A stretch of 64,000 nucleotides of DNA from Pelagibacterium luteolum (GCF_900100665.1 NZ_FNCS01000004.1:186001-250000), one strand, 5' to 3'. Counted from the stretch's first letter, positions 26,702 to 36,213 are shown. Program-made: numbers and translations. Notes: generated from the letters alone by a model not told the origin.

Positions 26702-26730
26702 TTGCGTCCCGTGCTATTGCGCGATTGTAT
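26702..26730 (+). promoter_or_regulatory. Candidate sigma-70 promoter of the nucleoside operon
   Basis: TTGCGT (26702-26707) and TTGTAT (26725-26730) are separated by 17 bases. A leader of about 70 bases ends in a GGGAG ribosome site before the substrate-binding protein ATG. Pattern reading only. Confidence 0.4.
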
Positions 26731-26808
26731 CGGGTCTCATCGCGCGTGGAAATGCACTGGCGTGTCGTCAGGCCCCTTTCTGCAGCCCGAGAATAGGGAG
26801 CATCAATC

Positions 26809-27816
26809 ATGTCCAAAACAATAAAGACTGGCCTCGCCGCACTTGCCGGTGTCGCCCTCACCACGCTTATGGCCGGTACTGCAATGGCCGATCCCGCGCT
26901 CGTCTATGACGGTGGCGGCAAGTTCGACGCCTCGTTCAACGAATCCGCCTATAACGGCGCGCAGCGTTTCATGGACGAGACCGGCCAGGCTTACCAGGAT
27001 CTCGAAATTTCGGGCGACGCCCAGCGCGAGCAGGCTATTCGCCAGTTCGCCGCGCGCGGAAACAACCCCATCGTACTGCCGGGCTTTTCGTGGGAAACCG
27101 CCCTGCGCTCGGTTGCGCCTGACTTCCCCGACACATCGTTCCTGATCATCGATACCGTCGTCGACGATATCGAAAACGTCCGCTCGGTGGTCTTTAAAGA
27201 GCACGAAGGTTCGTTCCTCGTGGGCGCGCTCGCCGCGATGGCAACGGAATCGGGCACGATCGGCTTCATCCCCGCCTTTGACTTCTCGCTGCTCCAGGCC
27301 TTCGGCTGCGGCTACAAGCAGGGCGCTGCCTATATCGATCCGGAAGTCGAAGTCATCGAAACCGCGATCGGCACTGGCTTTGATGCCTTCAACAACCCCG
27401 GTGGTGGTACCGAAGTCGCTCTGAGCCAGATCGACCGCGGCGCTGACGTCATCTATCACGCTGCCGGCGGCGCCGGTGTGGGCGTGCTCCAGGCGGCAGC
27501 TGACTCCGGCGTGCTCGGCATTGGCGTCGACTCCAACCAGAACCACCTCCATCCCGGCCAGGTCCTGACCTCGATGATCAAGCGCGTGGACGTTGCCGTC
27601 TACAACGCCTTCGAAGACTTCGCCAATGACGAGTGGACCAATGACGTCCAGGTGCTCGGGCTGGCCGAAGAAGGTGTCGGCGCAGCATTTGACGACAACA
27701 ACGCCGAGTTGATCACCGACGAAATGCGCACGACGGTCGATGAGATCACTGCAGCGATCATATCGGGCGAAATCGTCGTCCACGATTACCGCGAAGACGA
27801 ATCCTGCCCGGTCTAA
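26809..27816 (+). CDS. BMP-family ABC transporter substrate-binding protein (nucleoside)
   Basis: A 335-residue periplasmic protein. The signal peptide is MSKTIKTGLAALAGVALTTL and onward, with cleavage after TAMA. The BMP/Med lipoprotein-like domain includes DASFNESAYNGAQRF, FIPAFDFSLLQAFGCGYKQGA, VIYHAAGGAGVGVLQAA and GVDSNQNHLHPGQVLTSMIKRVD. This family binds purine or pyrimidine nucleosides. There is no lipobox cysteine, so the protein is soluble in the periplasm. It is the first gene of a long operon with its own ATPase and two permeases, followed by nucleoside-degrading enzymes, which strongly supports nucleoside uptake. Confidence 0.95.
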   Translation: MSKTIKTGLAALAGVALTTLMAGTAMADPALVYDGGGKFDASFNESAYNGAQRFMDETGQAYQDLEISGDAQREQAIRQFAARGNNPIVLPGFSWETALRSVAPDFPDTSFLIIDTVVDDIENVRSVVFKEHEGSFLVGALAAMATESGTIGFIPAFDFSLLQAFGCGYKQGAAYIDPEVEVIETAIGTGFDAFNNPGGGTEVALSQIDRGADVIYHAAGGAGVGVLQAAADSGVLGIGVDSNQNHLHPGQVLTSMIKRVDVAVYNAFEDFANDEWTNDVQVLGLAEEGVGAAFDDNNAELITDEMRTTVDEITAAIISGEIVVHDYREDESCPV

Positions 27817-27841
27817 TTTCCCGGAAAGGGAAGGTCCTGTG

Positions 27842-29437
27842 ATGGACACCACACCCGATCATGCCCAGCGGCCGTCATCGGCCGCTGGAGCGTCTCTTGC
27901 GATCGAACTTAAAAAGATCAACAAGAGCTTCGGATCCGTACATGCCAATCGCGATATCGACCTGGCCGTAAGACGCGGCACGGTGCATGGCATCGTTGGC
28001 GAAAACGGCGCCGGGAAGTCGACATTGATGTCGATCCTTTACGGATTTTATCACGCCGACAGCGGCGAGATCGTCGTAGGCGGCAAGCCGGTGACGATCC
28101 ACAATTCCTCCGACGCCCTCGCGCTGGGCATCGGCATGGTGCATCAGCACTTCATGCTGGTCGACAATTTCACTGTGCTCGAGAACGTTATCCTCGGCGC
28201 CGAGGATTCAGCGCTCCTCAAGCCCAGTGTCGACAAGGCACGGCGAGAGTTGCAGCGCCTAGCTAGCGACTACGGCCTCAACGTCCCCGTCGATGCGCTC
28301 ATCGAAGACCTCTCGGTCGGCCAGCAGCAGCGCGTGGAAATTCTCAAAGCGCTCTATCGCGGCGCCGATATCCTGATTCTCGACGAGCCGACCGGCGTCC
28401 TGACTCCCGCCGAAGCCGATCACCTCTTTGAGGTGCTCAAGACCCTGCGCGACGAGGGCAAGACGATCATCCTGATCACCCACAAATTGCGCGAGATCAT
28501 GGCCATCACCGACATGGTGTCGGTCATGCGGCAGGGGCAGATGGTGGAAACGCTGGAAACCGCCAAGACCAATCCCGAGCAGCTTGCCGAACTGATGGTC
28601 GGACGACGCGTCTTGCTGCGCGTTGAAAAGGACGAGGCCAAGCCCGGTGATGTGTTACTCGATGTCACCGATCTGGTCGTGGCGGATGACATGGGCACCG
28701 AGCGGCTCAAGGGCGTGACGCTTTCAGTGCGCGCCGGGGAAATTCTGGGCGTGGCTGGCGTTGCCGGCAACGGGCAGTCCGAATTGCTCGAAGCGCTCGC
28801 CGGCATGCGCGCTTCCAAATCGGGCACCATTCGTCTCAACGGTGAAGACGTCACGGCGCATCACCCCGACAGCGCGGCAACCCTGCGCCGCAAGGGCCTG
28901 GCGCATGTACCTGAAGACCGGCTGCGCATGGGCCTTGTGACCAATTTCTACGAATGGGAAAATTCCATTCTGGGCTATCACGACTACGACAAATACGGCT
29001 CAGGCCTGATGCTCGACGTCAAGGCCGCGCGCGCCGAGGCGCAGCGCCATATCGAAAAGTTCGACATCCGGCCCGCCAATGCCGATCTCAAGACAGCGAA
29101 CTTTTCCGGCGGCAACCAGCAAAAGATCGTTCTGGCGCGCGAAATGGAGCGCGACCCCGATGTGTTGATCGTGGGACAGCCGACCCGAGGCGTCGATATC
29201 GGGGCCATCGAATTCATCCACAACCAGATCATCAAGATGCGCGATGCGGGCAAGGCTATCCTGCTCGTTTCGGTCGAGCTCGATGAAATCCGCTCCCTCT
29301 CGGACCGCATCGTCGTATTGTTCGACGGCGAAGTGGTTGGCGAAGCGGACCCTGCAACCGCCGATGAAGGCGAACTCGGCCTGCTCATGGCTGGCGTCAA
29401 AAGCGATACGACCCCTAAACGCGAGGCGACGACATGA
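27842..29437 (+). CDS. Nucleoside ABC transporter ATP-binding protein (two nucleotide-binding domains)
   Basis: A 531-residue tandem ATPase like RbsA/NupA. The first domain has GENGAGKSTLMSILYG (Walker A), LSVGQQQRVEILKALYRG (signature) and ILILDEPTGVLTPAE (Walker B). The second has a degenerate P-loop, GVAGNGQSELLEALAG, and FSGGNQQKIVLAREM, as is normal for this class. I chose the ATG at 27842; a GTG directly before it is also possible. Its stop overlaps the first permease start by ATGA. It powers import together with the next two genes. Confidence 0.95.
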   Translation: MDTTPDHAQRPSSAAGASLAIELKKINKSFGSVHANRDIDLAVRRGTVHGIVGENGAGKSTLMSILYGFYHADSGEIVVGGKPVTIHNSSDALALGIGMVHQHFMLVDNFTVLENVILGAEDSALLKPSVDKARRELQRLASDYGLNVPVDALIEDLSVGQQQRVEILKALYRGADILILDEPTGVLTPAEADHLFEVLKTLRDEGKTIILITHKLREIMAITDMVSVMRQGQMVETLETAKTNPEQLAELMVGRRVLLRVEKDEAKPGDVLLDVTDLVVADDMGTERLKGVTLSVRAGEILGVAGVAGNGQSELLEALAGMRASKSGTIRLNGEDVTAHHPDSAATLRRKGLAHVPEDRLRMGLVTNFYEWENSILGYHDYDKYGSGLMLDVKAARAEAQRHIEKFDIRPANADLKTANFSGGNQQKIVLAREMERDPDVLIVGQPTRGVDIGAIEFIHNQIIKMRDAGKAILLVSVELDEIRSLSDRIVVLFDGEVVGEADPATADEGELGLLMAGVKSDTTPKREATT

Positions 29438-30555
29438 GTTCTGCCATGCCATTGCCCCGGTGGGTCGACGTCCTCCTCCTGCCGGTGCTCAACGTTACCC
29501 TGGCCTTCATCATCGGCGGCATCGTCGTTCTGATCGTGGGTGAAAACCCGATCGAAGCCGTGCGCATCATGCTCTATGGCGCCTTCGGCTACGGCTATGG
29601 GTTCGGCTTCACGCTTTACTACACCACCAATTTCATCTTCGCCGGTCTCGCCGTTGCGGTCGCTTTCCACGCTGGCCTTTTCAATATCGGGGGCGAGGGG
29701 CAAGCCTATGTCGGCGGGCTCGGCGCCATCCTCGTGGCGCTTGCGGTCGGTGGGCTGCACTGGGCTCTCGCCATGCCGCTGATCATGATCTCGGCCGCGC
29801 TGTTTGCCGGTTTCTGGGCCTTCATTCCCGGCTATCTGCAGGCCAAGCGCGGCAGCCACGTGGTGATCACCACGATCATGATGAACTTCATCGCCACCTC
29901 GATGATGAGCTACATCATCTCGCGTATCCTCAAGCCGGCCAACGTCAATTCAGACGAGAGCGCCCGCATCGACGAAGTGACGCGCGTGCCGTTCTTGTCC
30001 GAATGGATCCCCTTGCTGCGCAACACCCCGGTCAACATCTCCTTTGTGTTGGCCCTTCTGGCCCTGGTCGGAGTGTATCTCCTGATCTGGCACACGAAAT
30101 TCGGCTACGCTCTGCGCACCATGGGCCACAACGGCACAGCTGCGCGCTACGCAGGCATGTCCAACGCCAAACTGATCATGCTCGCAATGGCCATATCGGG
30201 GGCGCTGGCCGGCATGGTCGCGATCAACGACACCGCTGGCGCGCATGGTCGCCTGATTCTGGGCTATGTCGCGGGCACAGGTTTCGTGGGCATTGCCGTG
30301 GCGTTCATGGGCAAGGCGCACCCGATCGGCGTGGGCCTTTCGGCGCTGCTGTTCGGCGTGCTCTATCAGGGCGGGCAGGAGCTGGCCTTCACGATGCCTG
30401 CGATCACCCGCGAGATGATCGTCACCATCCAGGCGCTCGTGATCCTCTTTACCGGGGCGATGAGCAACATGCTGCGGCGTCCGGTCGAGTTGGCGTTCCT
30501 GACGGCACGAACGCGACAAAAAGAGCCGGTGCCCACAGAGCGAAAGGAGGCGTGA
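29434..30555 (+). CDS. Nucleoside ABC transporter permease (first subunit)
   Basis: A 373-residue membrane protein of the BPD_transp_2 (branched-chain/ribose/nucleoside) family with about nine hydrophobic segments. AGLFNIGGEGQAYVGGLGA is the conserved cytoplasmic loop motif, and HVVITTIMMNFIA, ARYAGMSNAKLIMLAMAISGALAGMVAI and VAFMGKAHPIGVGLSALLFG are typical. It pairs with the second permease to form the channel. The start overlaps the ATPase stop, and the next gene begins two bases after its stop. The order ATPase, larger permease, smaller permease is usual for BMP-type systems. Confidence 0.94.
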   Translation: MSSAMPLPRWVDVLLLPVLNVTLAFIIGGIVVLIVGENPIEAVRIMLYGAFGYGYGFGFTLYYTTNFIFAGLAVAVAFHAGLFNIGGEGQAYVGGLGAILVALAVGGLHWALAMPLIMISAALFAGFWAFIPGYLQAKRGSHVVITTIMMNFIATSMMSYIISRILKPANVNSDESARIDEVTRVPFLSEWIPLLRNTPVNISFVLALLALVGVYLLIWHTKFGYALRTMGHNGTAARYAGMSNAKLIMLAMAISGALAGMVAINDTAGAHGRLILGYVAGTGFVGIAVAFMGKAHPIGVGLSALLFGVLYQGGQELAFTMPAITREMIVTIQALVILFTGAMSNMLRRPVELAFLTARTRQKEPVPTERKEA

Positions 30556-30556
30556 A

Positions 30557-31519
30557 ATGGAAGACATCATTTCCATTCTGATCACCACGATCCGCGTCTC
30601 GACGCCATTGATCCTTGCTTGCCTCGCCGGCCTTTATTCCGAACGCGCCGGCATCGTCGATATCGGGCTCGAAGGCAAGCTCTTGGGCTCGGCCTTTGGC
30701 GCCGCCGTCGTTGCTTCGGTCACCGGCAATGTGTGGCTCGGGCTTCTGGCCGGCATCGGCGTCTCGATGATGTTTTCTGCCGTCCATGGCCTGGCCTCGA
30801 TCAATTTCCGCGGCAACCAGATCATCTCCGGTGTGGCGCTGAACTTCCTCGCCTCCGGTCTGACGGTCTTTCTCGGCGCCGCCTGGTTCGGCCGTGGCGG
30901 CAACACGCCGCCGCTGACGGGCGACGCGCGGTTCTACGGCATTCGATTGCCCTTCGCGCAGGAAGTGTCGGGGGTGCCGATCATCGGACCGATCTATTCG
31001 GGGCTGTTATCGGGGCATACGATCCTCACCTATCTCGCCTTCCTTGCCGTCCCGCTGACGGCGTGGGTGCTGTGGCGCACCCGTTTCGGTCTTCGCCTGC
31101 GCGCCGTCGGTGAAAATCCCAAGGCGCTCGATACCGCAGGCATGTCGGTAAGCTGGCTGCGCTACAAGGCGTTGATGATCACCGCGGTGCTTGTCGGCAT
31201 GGGTGGCGCCTATCTCTCGACCGCGCAGGCCGCCAGCTTTTCGCGCGAGATGAGTTCGGGACGCGGCTACATCGCGCTCGCGGCGCTGATCTTTGCCAAG
31301 TGGAAGCCTTACCCCGCCTTGGGCGCGTGCCTGTTGTTCGGCTTCCTCGAAGCCATGCAGTATCGTCTCCAGGGCGTCGACTTGCCGCTGATCGGTCGCG
31401 TGCCGACCCAGGCCATGCAGGCTCTGCCCTATGTCCTCACCATCCTTCTGCTCGCTGGCTTTGTCGGCCGCGCCATCGCGCCCAAGGCTGCCGGCCAGCC
31501 CTATGTGAAGGAACGGTGA
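30557..31519 (+). CDS. Nucleoside ABC transporter permease (second subunit)
   Basis: A 320-residue permease of the same family as the preceding gene. It has the motif YSERAGIVDIGLEGKLLGSAF near the N-terminus, GNQIISGVALNFLASGLTVFL, and RAVGENPKALDTAGMSVSWLRY followed by GYIALAALIFAKWKPYPALGACLLFG. About eight to nine helices are visible. Its stop shares a base with the start of the cytidine deaminase gene (TGATG), linking transport and catabolism at the level of translation. Confidence 0.94.
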   Translation: MEDIISILITTIRVSTPLILACLAGLYSERAGIVDIGLEGKLLGSAFGAAVVASVTGNVWLGLLAGIGVSMMFSAVHGLASINFRGNQIISGVALNFLASGLTVFLGAAWFGRGGNTPPLTGDARFYGIRLPFAQEVSGVPIIGPIYSGLLSGHTILTYLAFLAVPLTAWVLWRTRFGLRLRAVGENPKALDTAGMSVSWLRYKALMITAVLVGMGGAYLSTAQAASFSREMSSGRGYIALAALIFAKWKPYPALGACLLFGFLEAMQYRLQGVDLPLIGRVPTQAMQALPYVLTILLLAGFVGRAIAPKAAGQPYVKER

Positions 31520-31932
31520 TGACGGAAGCTTCAAATATCGATGCCACGCTGTTCGAGGGCGCGGAAAGCGCGCGCAAGCTCGCCTATGCCCCTTACTCCG
31601 GGTTTCCTGTCGGGGCCGCAATCCTCGCCGATGACGGCAAGATCTACACCGGCTGCAATATCGAAAACGCTGCCTATCCTCAGGGCAATTGCGCGGAAAC
31701 CTCCGCCATCGCGGCAATGATCATGGGCGGCGCCAAGCGCATCGAAAAGATTTACGTGACGGGGCCGGGTGCAACGCCCGTCACACCCTGCGGCGGCTGC
31801 CGCCAGCGCATCAGAGAGTTCGCGTCGCTATCGACCCCTGTCATCTGTCAGGGCATCGACGGCGAGCCGCTCTTTACAACGCTGGGCGATCTCCTGCCGC
31901 ACTCCTTTGGCCCGGAGTTTTTGGGCCGCTGA
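31519..31932 (+). CDS. cdd: Cytidine deaminase
   Basis: A 137-residue zinc enzyme that converts cytidine and deoxycytidine to uridine and deoxyuridine. The active site NCAETSAIAAM supplies the first zinc cysteine and the catalytic glutamate, and PCGGCRQRIREF supplies the other two cysteines. FPVGAAILADDGKIYTGCNIENAAYP is the substrate-binding stretch. I chose the ATG that overlaps the permease stop; the longer open frame runs inside the permease gene. This is the short, tetrameric Cdd type. Its product feeds the thymidine phosphorylase downstream. Confidence 0.95.
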   Translation: MTEASNIDATLFEGAESARKLAYAPYSGFPVGAAILADDGKIYTGCNIENAAYPQGNCAETSAIAAMIMGGAKRIEKIYVTGPGATPVTPCGGCRQRIREFASLSTPVICQGIDGEPLFTTLGDLLPHSFGPEFLGR

Positions 31933-32006
31933 GGGCCTGTTAAGGGTCAAGGATCGATCGTGCCCATGGCGGCGCGACACGTAGTTTTGCACAAGGCATA
32001 GAACGC

Positions 32007-32798
32007 ATGGCCAAGGCTCTAAAGACCATCCAGAAGCTGGCGGGCGAAACCCCGATCGCAGCAGCCTTGATCCTCGGATCGGGGCTGTCGGACGTCGGCG
32101 ACCTGCTGACCGAGAAAGTGACGATCCCCTTTGCCGACCTCAAGGGCTTTCCCCAGGGCGGGGTTTCCGGACACGGCAAGGATTTGCTGATCGGCCAGAT
32201 GGGTGACAAGCGCATAGCGATTTTGACCGGGCGCCAGCACTATTACGAACACGGCGACGCCGCCGCCATGCGCCCGGCGCTCGAAACGATGGCCGAGCTT
32301 GGCGCCGGAACCTTGCTGCTGACCAATTCGGCAGGTTCGCTCGACCACGACGTGCCGCCGGGCAGCTTGATGCTTTTGTCCGACCATATCGCTTTCGCGC
32401 TCAATCCCTTGATCGGGGAGGAAACCGACGCGCGTTTCGTCAATATGCTCGATTGCTACGATCCCGAACTTCGCGCGACCACTCATGCGGTGGCCTCTCG
32501 CCTCGAAATCGCCCTCAAGGAGGGTGTCTATATGTGGTTTTCGGGGCCAAGCTTTGAGACGCCGGCCGAAATCCGCATGGCGCAGACGCTGGGGGCCAAT
32601 GCGGTCGGCATGTCCACTGTCCCCGAAGTGATCATCGCGCGCTTTTTGGGGCTGAAAGTCTGGGCCTGCTCGTCGATCACCAATATGGGCGCCGGCATGG
32701 CGCAGGAAACAATTTCGCACACCCAGACCAAGGAAGTCGCCAAGCTGGGTGCGGAAAAACTCAAGCGCCTCATCCCGGCGCTGGTGGAGGAGATATGA
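32007..32798 (+). CDS. Purine nucleoside phosphorylase (trimeric PNP type)
   Basis: A 263-residue PNP of the trimeric, PunA-like type. LILGSGLSDVGDLL gives the phosphate loop, LTGRQHYYEHGDAAAMRPAL and LLTNSAGSLDHDVPPGSLMLLSDHI are family blocks, and MWFSGPSFETPAEIRMAQTLGANAVGMSTVPEVIIARFLGL carries the purine-site residues (positions 175-215). It splits purine (deoxy)nucleosides with phosphate to free base and (deoxy)ribose-1-phosphate. A gap of 74 bases separates it from cdd. It overlaps deoC by ATGA. Confidence 0.94.
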   Translation: MAKALKTIQKLAGETPIAAALILGSGLSDVGDLLTEKVTIPFADLKGFPQGGVSGHGKDLLIGQMGDKRIAILTGRQHYYEHGDAAAMRPALETMAELGAGTLLLTNSAGSLDHDVPPGSLMLLSDHIAFALNPLIGEETDARFVNMLDCYDPELRATTHAVASRLEIALKEGVYMWFSGPSFETPAEIRMAQTLGANAVGMSTVPEVIIARFLGLKVWACSSITNMGAGMAQETISHTQTKEVAKLGAEKLKRLIPALVEEI

Positions 32799-33784
32799 GT
32801 CTCAAGATCGTCGATAACCAGAGTCACGCGACAGGCCACAAGCGCAATCCGGGTTTCCCGCTCGATCTCGATTGGGTCGAGCGCGTGCGCATGAACCGCT
32901 CGGCGCTTGAACGCCGCGCCGGAACCATCGGCGCCCGGCGCTCGGTGAAAAAGGACTATCAGCTCGCCTGGCTGCTCAAGGCCGTGTCGTTGATGGATCT
33001 GACCACGCTAAATTCCGACGACACCCCCGGCCGCGTCGAGCGGCTGTGCGCCAAGGCGCGCAACCCCATCCGCGCCGATCTCGTCGAGGCGTTGGGCGTC
33101 AAACATCTCGGCATCACGCCGGCGGCTGTGTGCGTCTACCACAATTTCGTAGCAACCGCGGTCAAGGCGCTGGAGGGGACGAACATCCCCGTGGCTGCTG
33201 TCTCGACAGCGTTTCCGCATGGTTTGACACCGCTCAAGATACGGCTGGCCGAAATCGAAGCCTCGGTCGAAGACGGCGCTAAGGAAATCGATATCGTCAT
33301 TGAACGCGGCATGGTGCTCAATGGTGATTGGCAGGGGCTTTACGATCAGGTCAAAGCCATGCGCGCCGCGTGCGGCGATGCTCACATCAAGACCATTCTG
33401 GGCACGGGCGAATTGGCCACGTTGACCAATGTCGCAAAGGCCTCGCTCGTCTGCATGCTGGCCGGCGCCGATTTCATCAAGACCTCGACCGGCAAGGAAA
33501 AGACCAACGCAACATTGCCGACCTCGCTGGCCATGGTGCGGATGATCCGCTGGTTCCACGAGGAAACCGGCATCGAGATTGGTTACAAGCCGGCCGGCGG
33601 CATCGCCAAGGCCAAGGACGCGATTACCTATCTCGCGCTGATGAAGGAAGAGCTGGGCATCAACTGGCTACAACCGCATCTGTTCCGGTTCGGCGCCTCG
33701 TCGCTCCTCACCGACATCGAACGCCAGATCGAGCACGGGCTGACTGGCCGCTACGCCGCCGATTACCGCTTCGCGATGGCCTGA
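32795..33784 (+). CDS. deoC: Deoxyribose-phosphate aldolase
   Basis: A 329-residue class I aldolase. LMDLTTLNSDDTPGRVERLCAKA is the N-terminal conserved region, IKTILGTGELATLTN lines the barrel, and the Schiff-base lysine lies in DFIKTSTGKEKTNAT. YKPAGGIAKAKDAITYL is the phosphate-binding end. It cleaves 2-deoxyribose-5-phosphate to glyceraldehyde-3-phosphate and acetaldehyde. The N-terminal extension of about 65 residues is like that of longer bacterial and eukaryotic DeoC proteins. It is followed by an aldehyde dehydrogenase, which could take the acetaldehyde. Confidence 0.95.
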   Translation: MSLKIVDNQSHATGHKRNPGFPLDLDWVERVRMNRSALERRAGTIGARRSVKKDYQLAWLLKAVSLMDLTTLNSDDTPGRVERLCAKARNPIRADLVEALGVKHLGITPAAVCVYHNFVATAVKALEGTNIPVAAVSTAFPHGLTPLKIRLAEIEASVEDGAKEIDIVIERGMVLNGDWQGLYDQVKAMRAACGDAHIKTILGTGELATLTNVAKASLVCMLAGADFIKTSTGKEKTNATLPTSLAMVRMIRWFHEETGIEIGYKPAGGIAKAKDAITYLALMKEELGINWLQPHLFRFGASSLLTDIERQIEHGLTGRYAADYRFAMA

Positions 33785-33843
33785 GCCGATCCACACGATC
33801 CCTTTTTGGCCTCGCCAGTCGGCTGGAGGCCCGGAGAAAGACA

Positions 33844-36213
33844 ATGAGCAAAGTGGCTGAAATCTTTGAAACCCTCGAATACGGCCCGTCGCCTGAAGCA
33901 CCCGGACCGGCGTTCGACTGGCTGGACGCCCACGGGCGCAAATTCGGCCATTTCATCGATGGCGAATTCACAAAGCCAGGCAAGACCTTTGCCTCGACCA
34001 ACCCTGCCAATGGCGAAAAGCTCGCCGATATTTCGGAAGCCGGGAAGGGCGATGTCGATAAAGCCGTAAAGGCTGCCCGTTCAGCGTTTTCAGGCTGGTC
34101 GGGCCTCTCAGGCTTTGAGCGCGCCAAATATCTCTACGCTATCGCGCGTCAGATTCAAAAGGAGAGCCGGCTGCTTGCCGTGCTCGAAACGCTGGACAAC
34201 GGCAAGCCGATCCGCGAGACTCGCGACATCGATATCCCGCTGGTCGCACGTCATTTCTACCACCACGCCGGCTGGGCGCAGCATATCGACAAGAGCTTCC
34301 CCGATCACGTGCCCTATGGCGTCTGCGGCCAGATCATCCCGTGGAATTTCCCGCTGCTGATGCTGGCGTGGAAGATTGCGCCGGCGCTTGCCGCCGGTAA
34401 CACTGTGGTGCTCAAGCCTGCCGAATTCACCTCGCTGACAGCGTTGCTGTTCGCCGAAATCTGCGCACGCATTGGTCTGCCCAAGGGCGTCGTCAATATC
34501 GTGACAGGCGCCGGGGAGACGGGCGAAGCCATCGTCTCGCACCCCGATATCGACAAGATCGCCTTTACCGGCTCGACAGAGGTCGGCAAGATCATCCGCC
34601 GCGCCACCGCCGGTTCGGGCAAGGGCCTGAGCCTCGAACTCGGTGGAAAGTCGCCATTCGTGGTTTTTGAGGACGCCGATCTCGACAGCGCCGTGGAAGG
34701 TCTCGTCGATGCCATCTGGTTCAACCAGGGGCAGGTGTGCTGCGCAGGGTCGCGGCTCCTGGTCCAGGAGTCGATCGAAGAGCGCTTCATCGCCAAGGTC
34801 AAGACGCGCATGAAAACGCTGCGCACCGGCGATCCGCTCGATAAATCCATAGACATCGGCGCGCTTGTCGCACCGGTTCAGGTCGAGCGGGTGATGGACC
34901 TGCTCAAGGCGGGCAGGGCGGAAGGCGGCGAGTTCTACTCGCCCGAGGGCGATATGCCCGAGAAGGGCTGCTATGTCCGCCCGACGCTCGTCACCGGCAT
35001 TTCGCCGGCCCACTCGCTGGCGTCCGAGGAAATCTTCGGGCCTGTGCTCGTCGCCATGAGTTTCCGCACGCCGGAAGAGGCCGTGGCCCTCGCCAATAAC
35101 ACTAAATATGGTCTCGCGGCATCGGTCTGGACCGAAAACGTCAACCTCGCCCTCGATATCGCGCCGAAGATCAAGGCCGGTGTCGTCTGGGTCAATTCGA
35201 CCAACCAGTTCGACGCCGCCGTGGGCTTTGGCGGATACCGCGAATCCGGCTTCGGCCGCGAGGGCGGCAAGGAGGGCATGGGCGCCTATCTCAAGCCCAT
35301 TTGGGAGAAAAAGCTTAAAGCCGCCTCGCCAATCAAGCTCCCAGCACCCTCGGGCAAGACCGATCACACCGGCATTGATCGCACGGCAAAACTCTATATC
35401 GGCGGCAAGCAGGCGCGCCCGGATTCGGGCTATGCCATGCCGGTCACCGGTTCGGACGGCAAGCATCTCGGCGAGGTGGGCGAGGGCAACCGCAAGGATA
35501 TCCGCAACGCCGTGGAAGCGGCGCGCGGGGCACTGGGCTGGTCAAGCACCACGGCCCACAACCGCGCGCAGATCCTCTACTATCTCGGCGAAAATCTCGA
35601 CGCCCGCAAAGCCGAATTCACCGACCGCATCCGCGCCATGACAGGGGTGTCGGCTAGCGCCGCAAAGCGCGAAGTCGACCAGTCGGTCGAGCGCCTGTTC
35701 GCCTTTGGCGGATGGGCCGATAAATACGATGGCGCCGTGCACAATCCGCCGGCCCGTATGATGGCTGTCGCTATGGTCGAGCCCATCGGCGTCCTCGCCC
35801 TCGCGGCGCCCACCGAAAGCCCGCTGCTCGGCGCCATCGCCATGCTCGCTCCGGCGATCGCCATGGGCAACACGACGGTTCTTGTGCCCTCGACGCCCTA
35901 CCCATTGGCCATGACGGATTTCTATCAGGTGCTCGAAACCTCCGACGTCCCCTCGGGCGTCGTCAATATCGTTACAGGCGATGCTCCGGCCCTCGCCAAG
36001 GTCCTCGCCGAACATGACGGGGTTGACGGCATCTGGTTTGCCGGCTCGCTCGAAGATAGCACCGAAATCGAGCGCCGCTCGGCCGGCAACGTCAAGCAAA
36101 GCTGGACGACACGGGGCCTCGCCTATGATTGGTCAGATCCCGTCATGGAAGGCGGCTATCTTCTTGGCAAGGCGACCCAGATTAAGAACATCTGGGTGCC
36201 GTATGGCGCCTAA
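33844..36213 (+). CDS. ALDH16-type aldehyde dehydrogenase (catalytic plus pseudo-catalytic domain)
   Basis: A 789-residue protein of two fused ALDH modules. The first is complete: IPWNFPLLMLAWKIAPALAAGNTVVLKPAE, FTGSTEVGK, LELGGKS with the general base (Glu265) and FNQGQVCCAGSR with the nucleophile (Cys299). From about residue 515 a second ALDH-like module starts (KLYIGGKQARPDSG, then EPIGVLALAAPTES, AIAMGNTTVLVPS, GVVNIVTGD). It lacks the QGQVC and LELGG motifs and ends early. This is the layout of the ALDH16 family. It lies directly after deoC, so oxidation of acetaldehyde to acetate is the likely job. The ATG follows GGAGAAAG. Confidence 0.93.
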   Translation: MSKVAEIFETLEYGPSPEAPGPAFDWLDAHGRKFGHFIDGEFTKPGKTFASTNPANGEKLADISEAGKGDVDKAVKAARSAFSGWSGLSGFERAKYLYAIARQIQKESRLLAVLETLDNGKPIRETRDIDIPLVARHFYHHAGWAQHIDKSFPDHVPYGVCGQIIPWNFPLLMLAWKIAPALAAGNTVVLKPAEFTSLTALLFAEICARIGLPKGVVNIVTGAGETGEAIVSHPDIDKIAFTGSTEVGKIIRRATAGSGKGLSLELGGKSPFVVFEDADLDSAVEGLVDAIWFNQGQVCCAGSRLLVQESIEERFIAKVKTRMKTLRTGDPLDKSIDIGALVAPVQVERVMDLLKAGRAEGGEFYSPEGDMPEKGCYVRPTLVTGISPAHSLASEEIFGPVLVAMSFRTPEEAVALANNTKYGLAASVWTENVNLALDIAPKIKAGVVWVNSTNQFDAAVGFGGYRESGFGREGGKEGMGAYLKPIWEKKLKAASPIKLPAPSGKTDHTGIDRTAKLYIGGKQARPDSGYAMPVTGSDGKHLGEVGEGNRKDIRNAVEAARGALGWSSTTAHNRAQILYYLGENLDARKAEFTDRIRAMTGVSASAAKREVDQSVERLFAFGGWADKYDGAVHNPPARMMAVAMVEPIGVLALAAPTESPLLGAIAMLAPAIAMGNTTVLVPSTPYPLAMTDFYQVLETSDVPSGVVNIVTGDAPALAKVLAEHDGVDGIWFAGSLEDSTEIERRSAGNVKQSWTTRGLAYDWSDPVMEGGYLLGKATQIKNIWVPYGA

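Noticed and set aside
33844-36213. Two separate aldehyde dehydrogenase genes joined by a sequencing error
   Set aside because: The frame is continuous, the second module lacks catalytic residues throughout, and total length fits the known ALDH16 layout.
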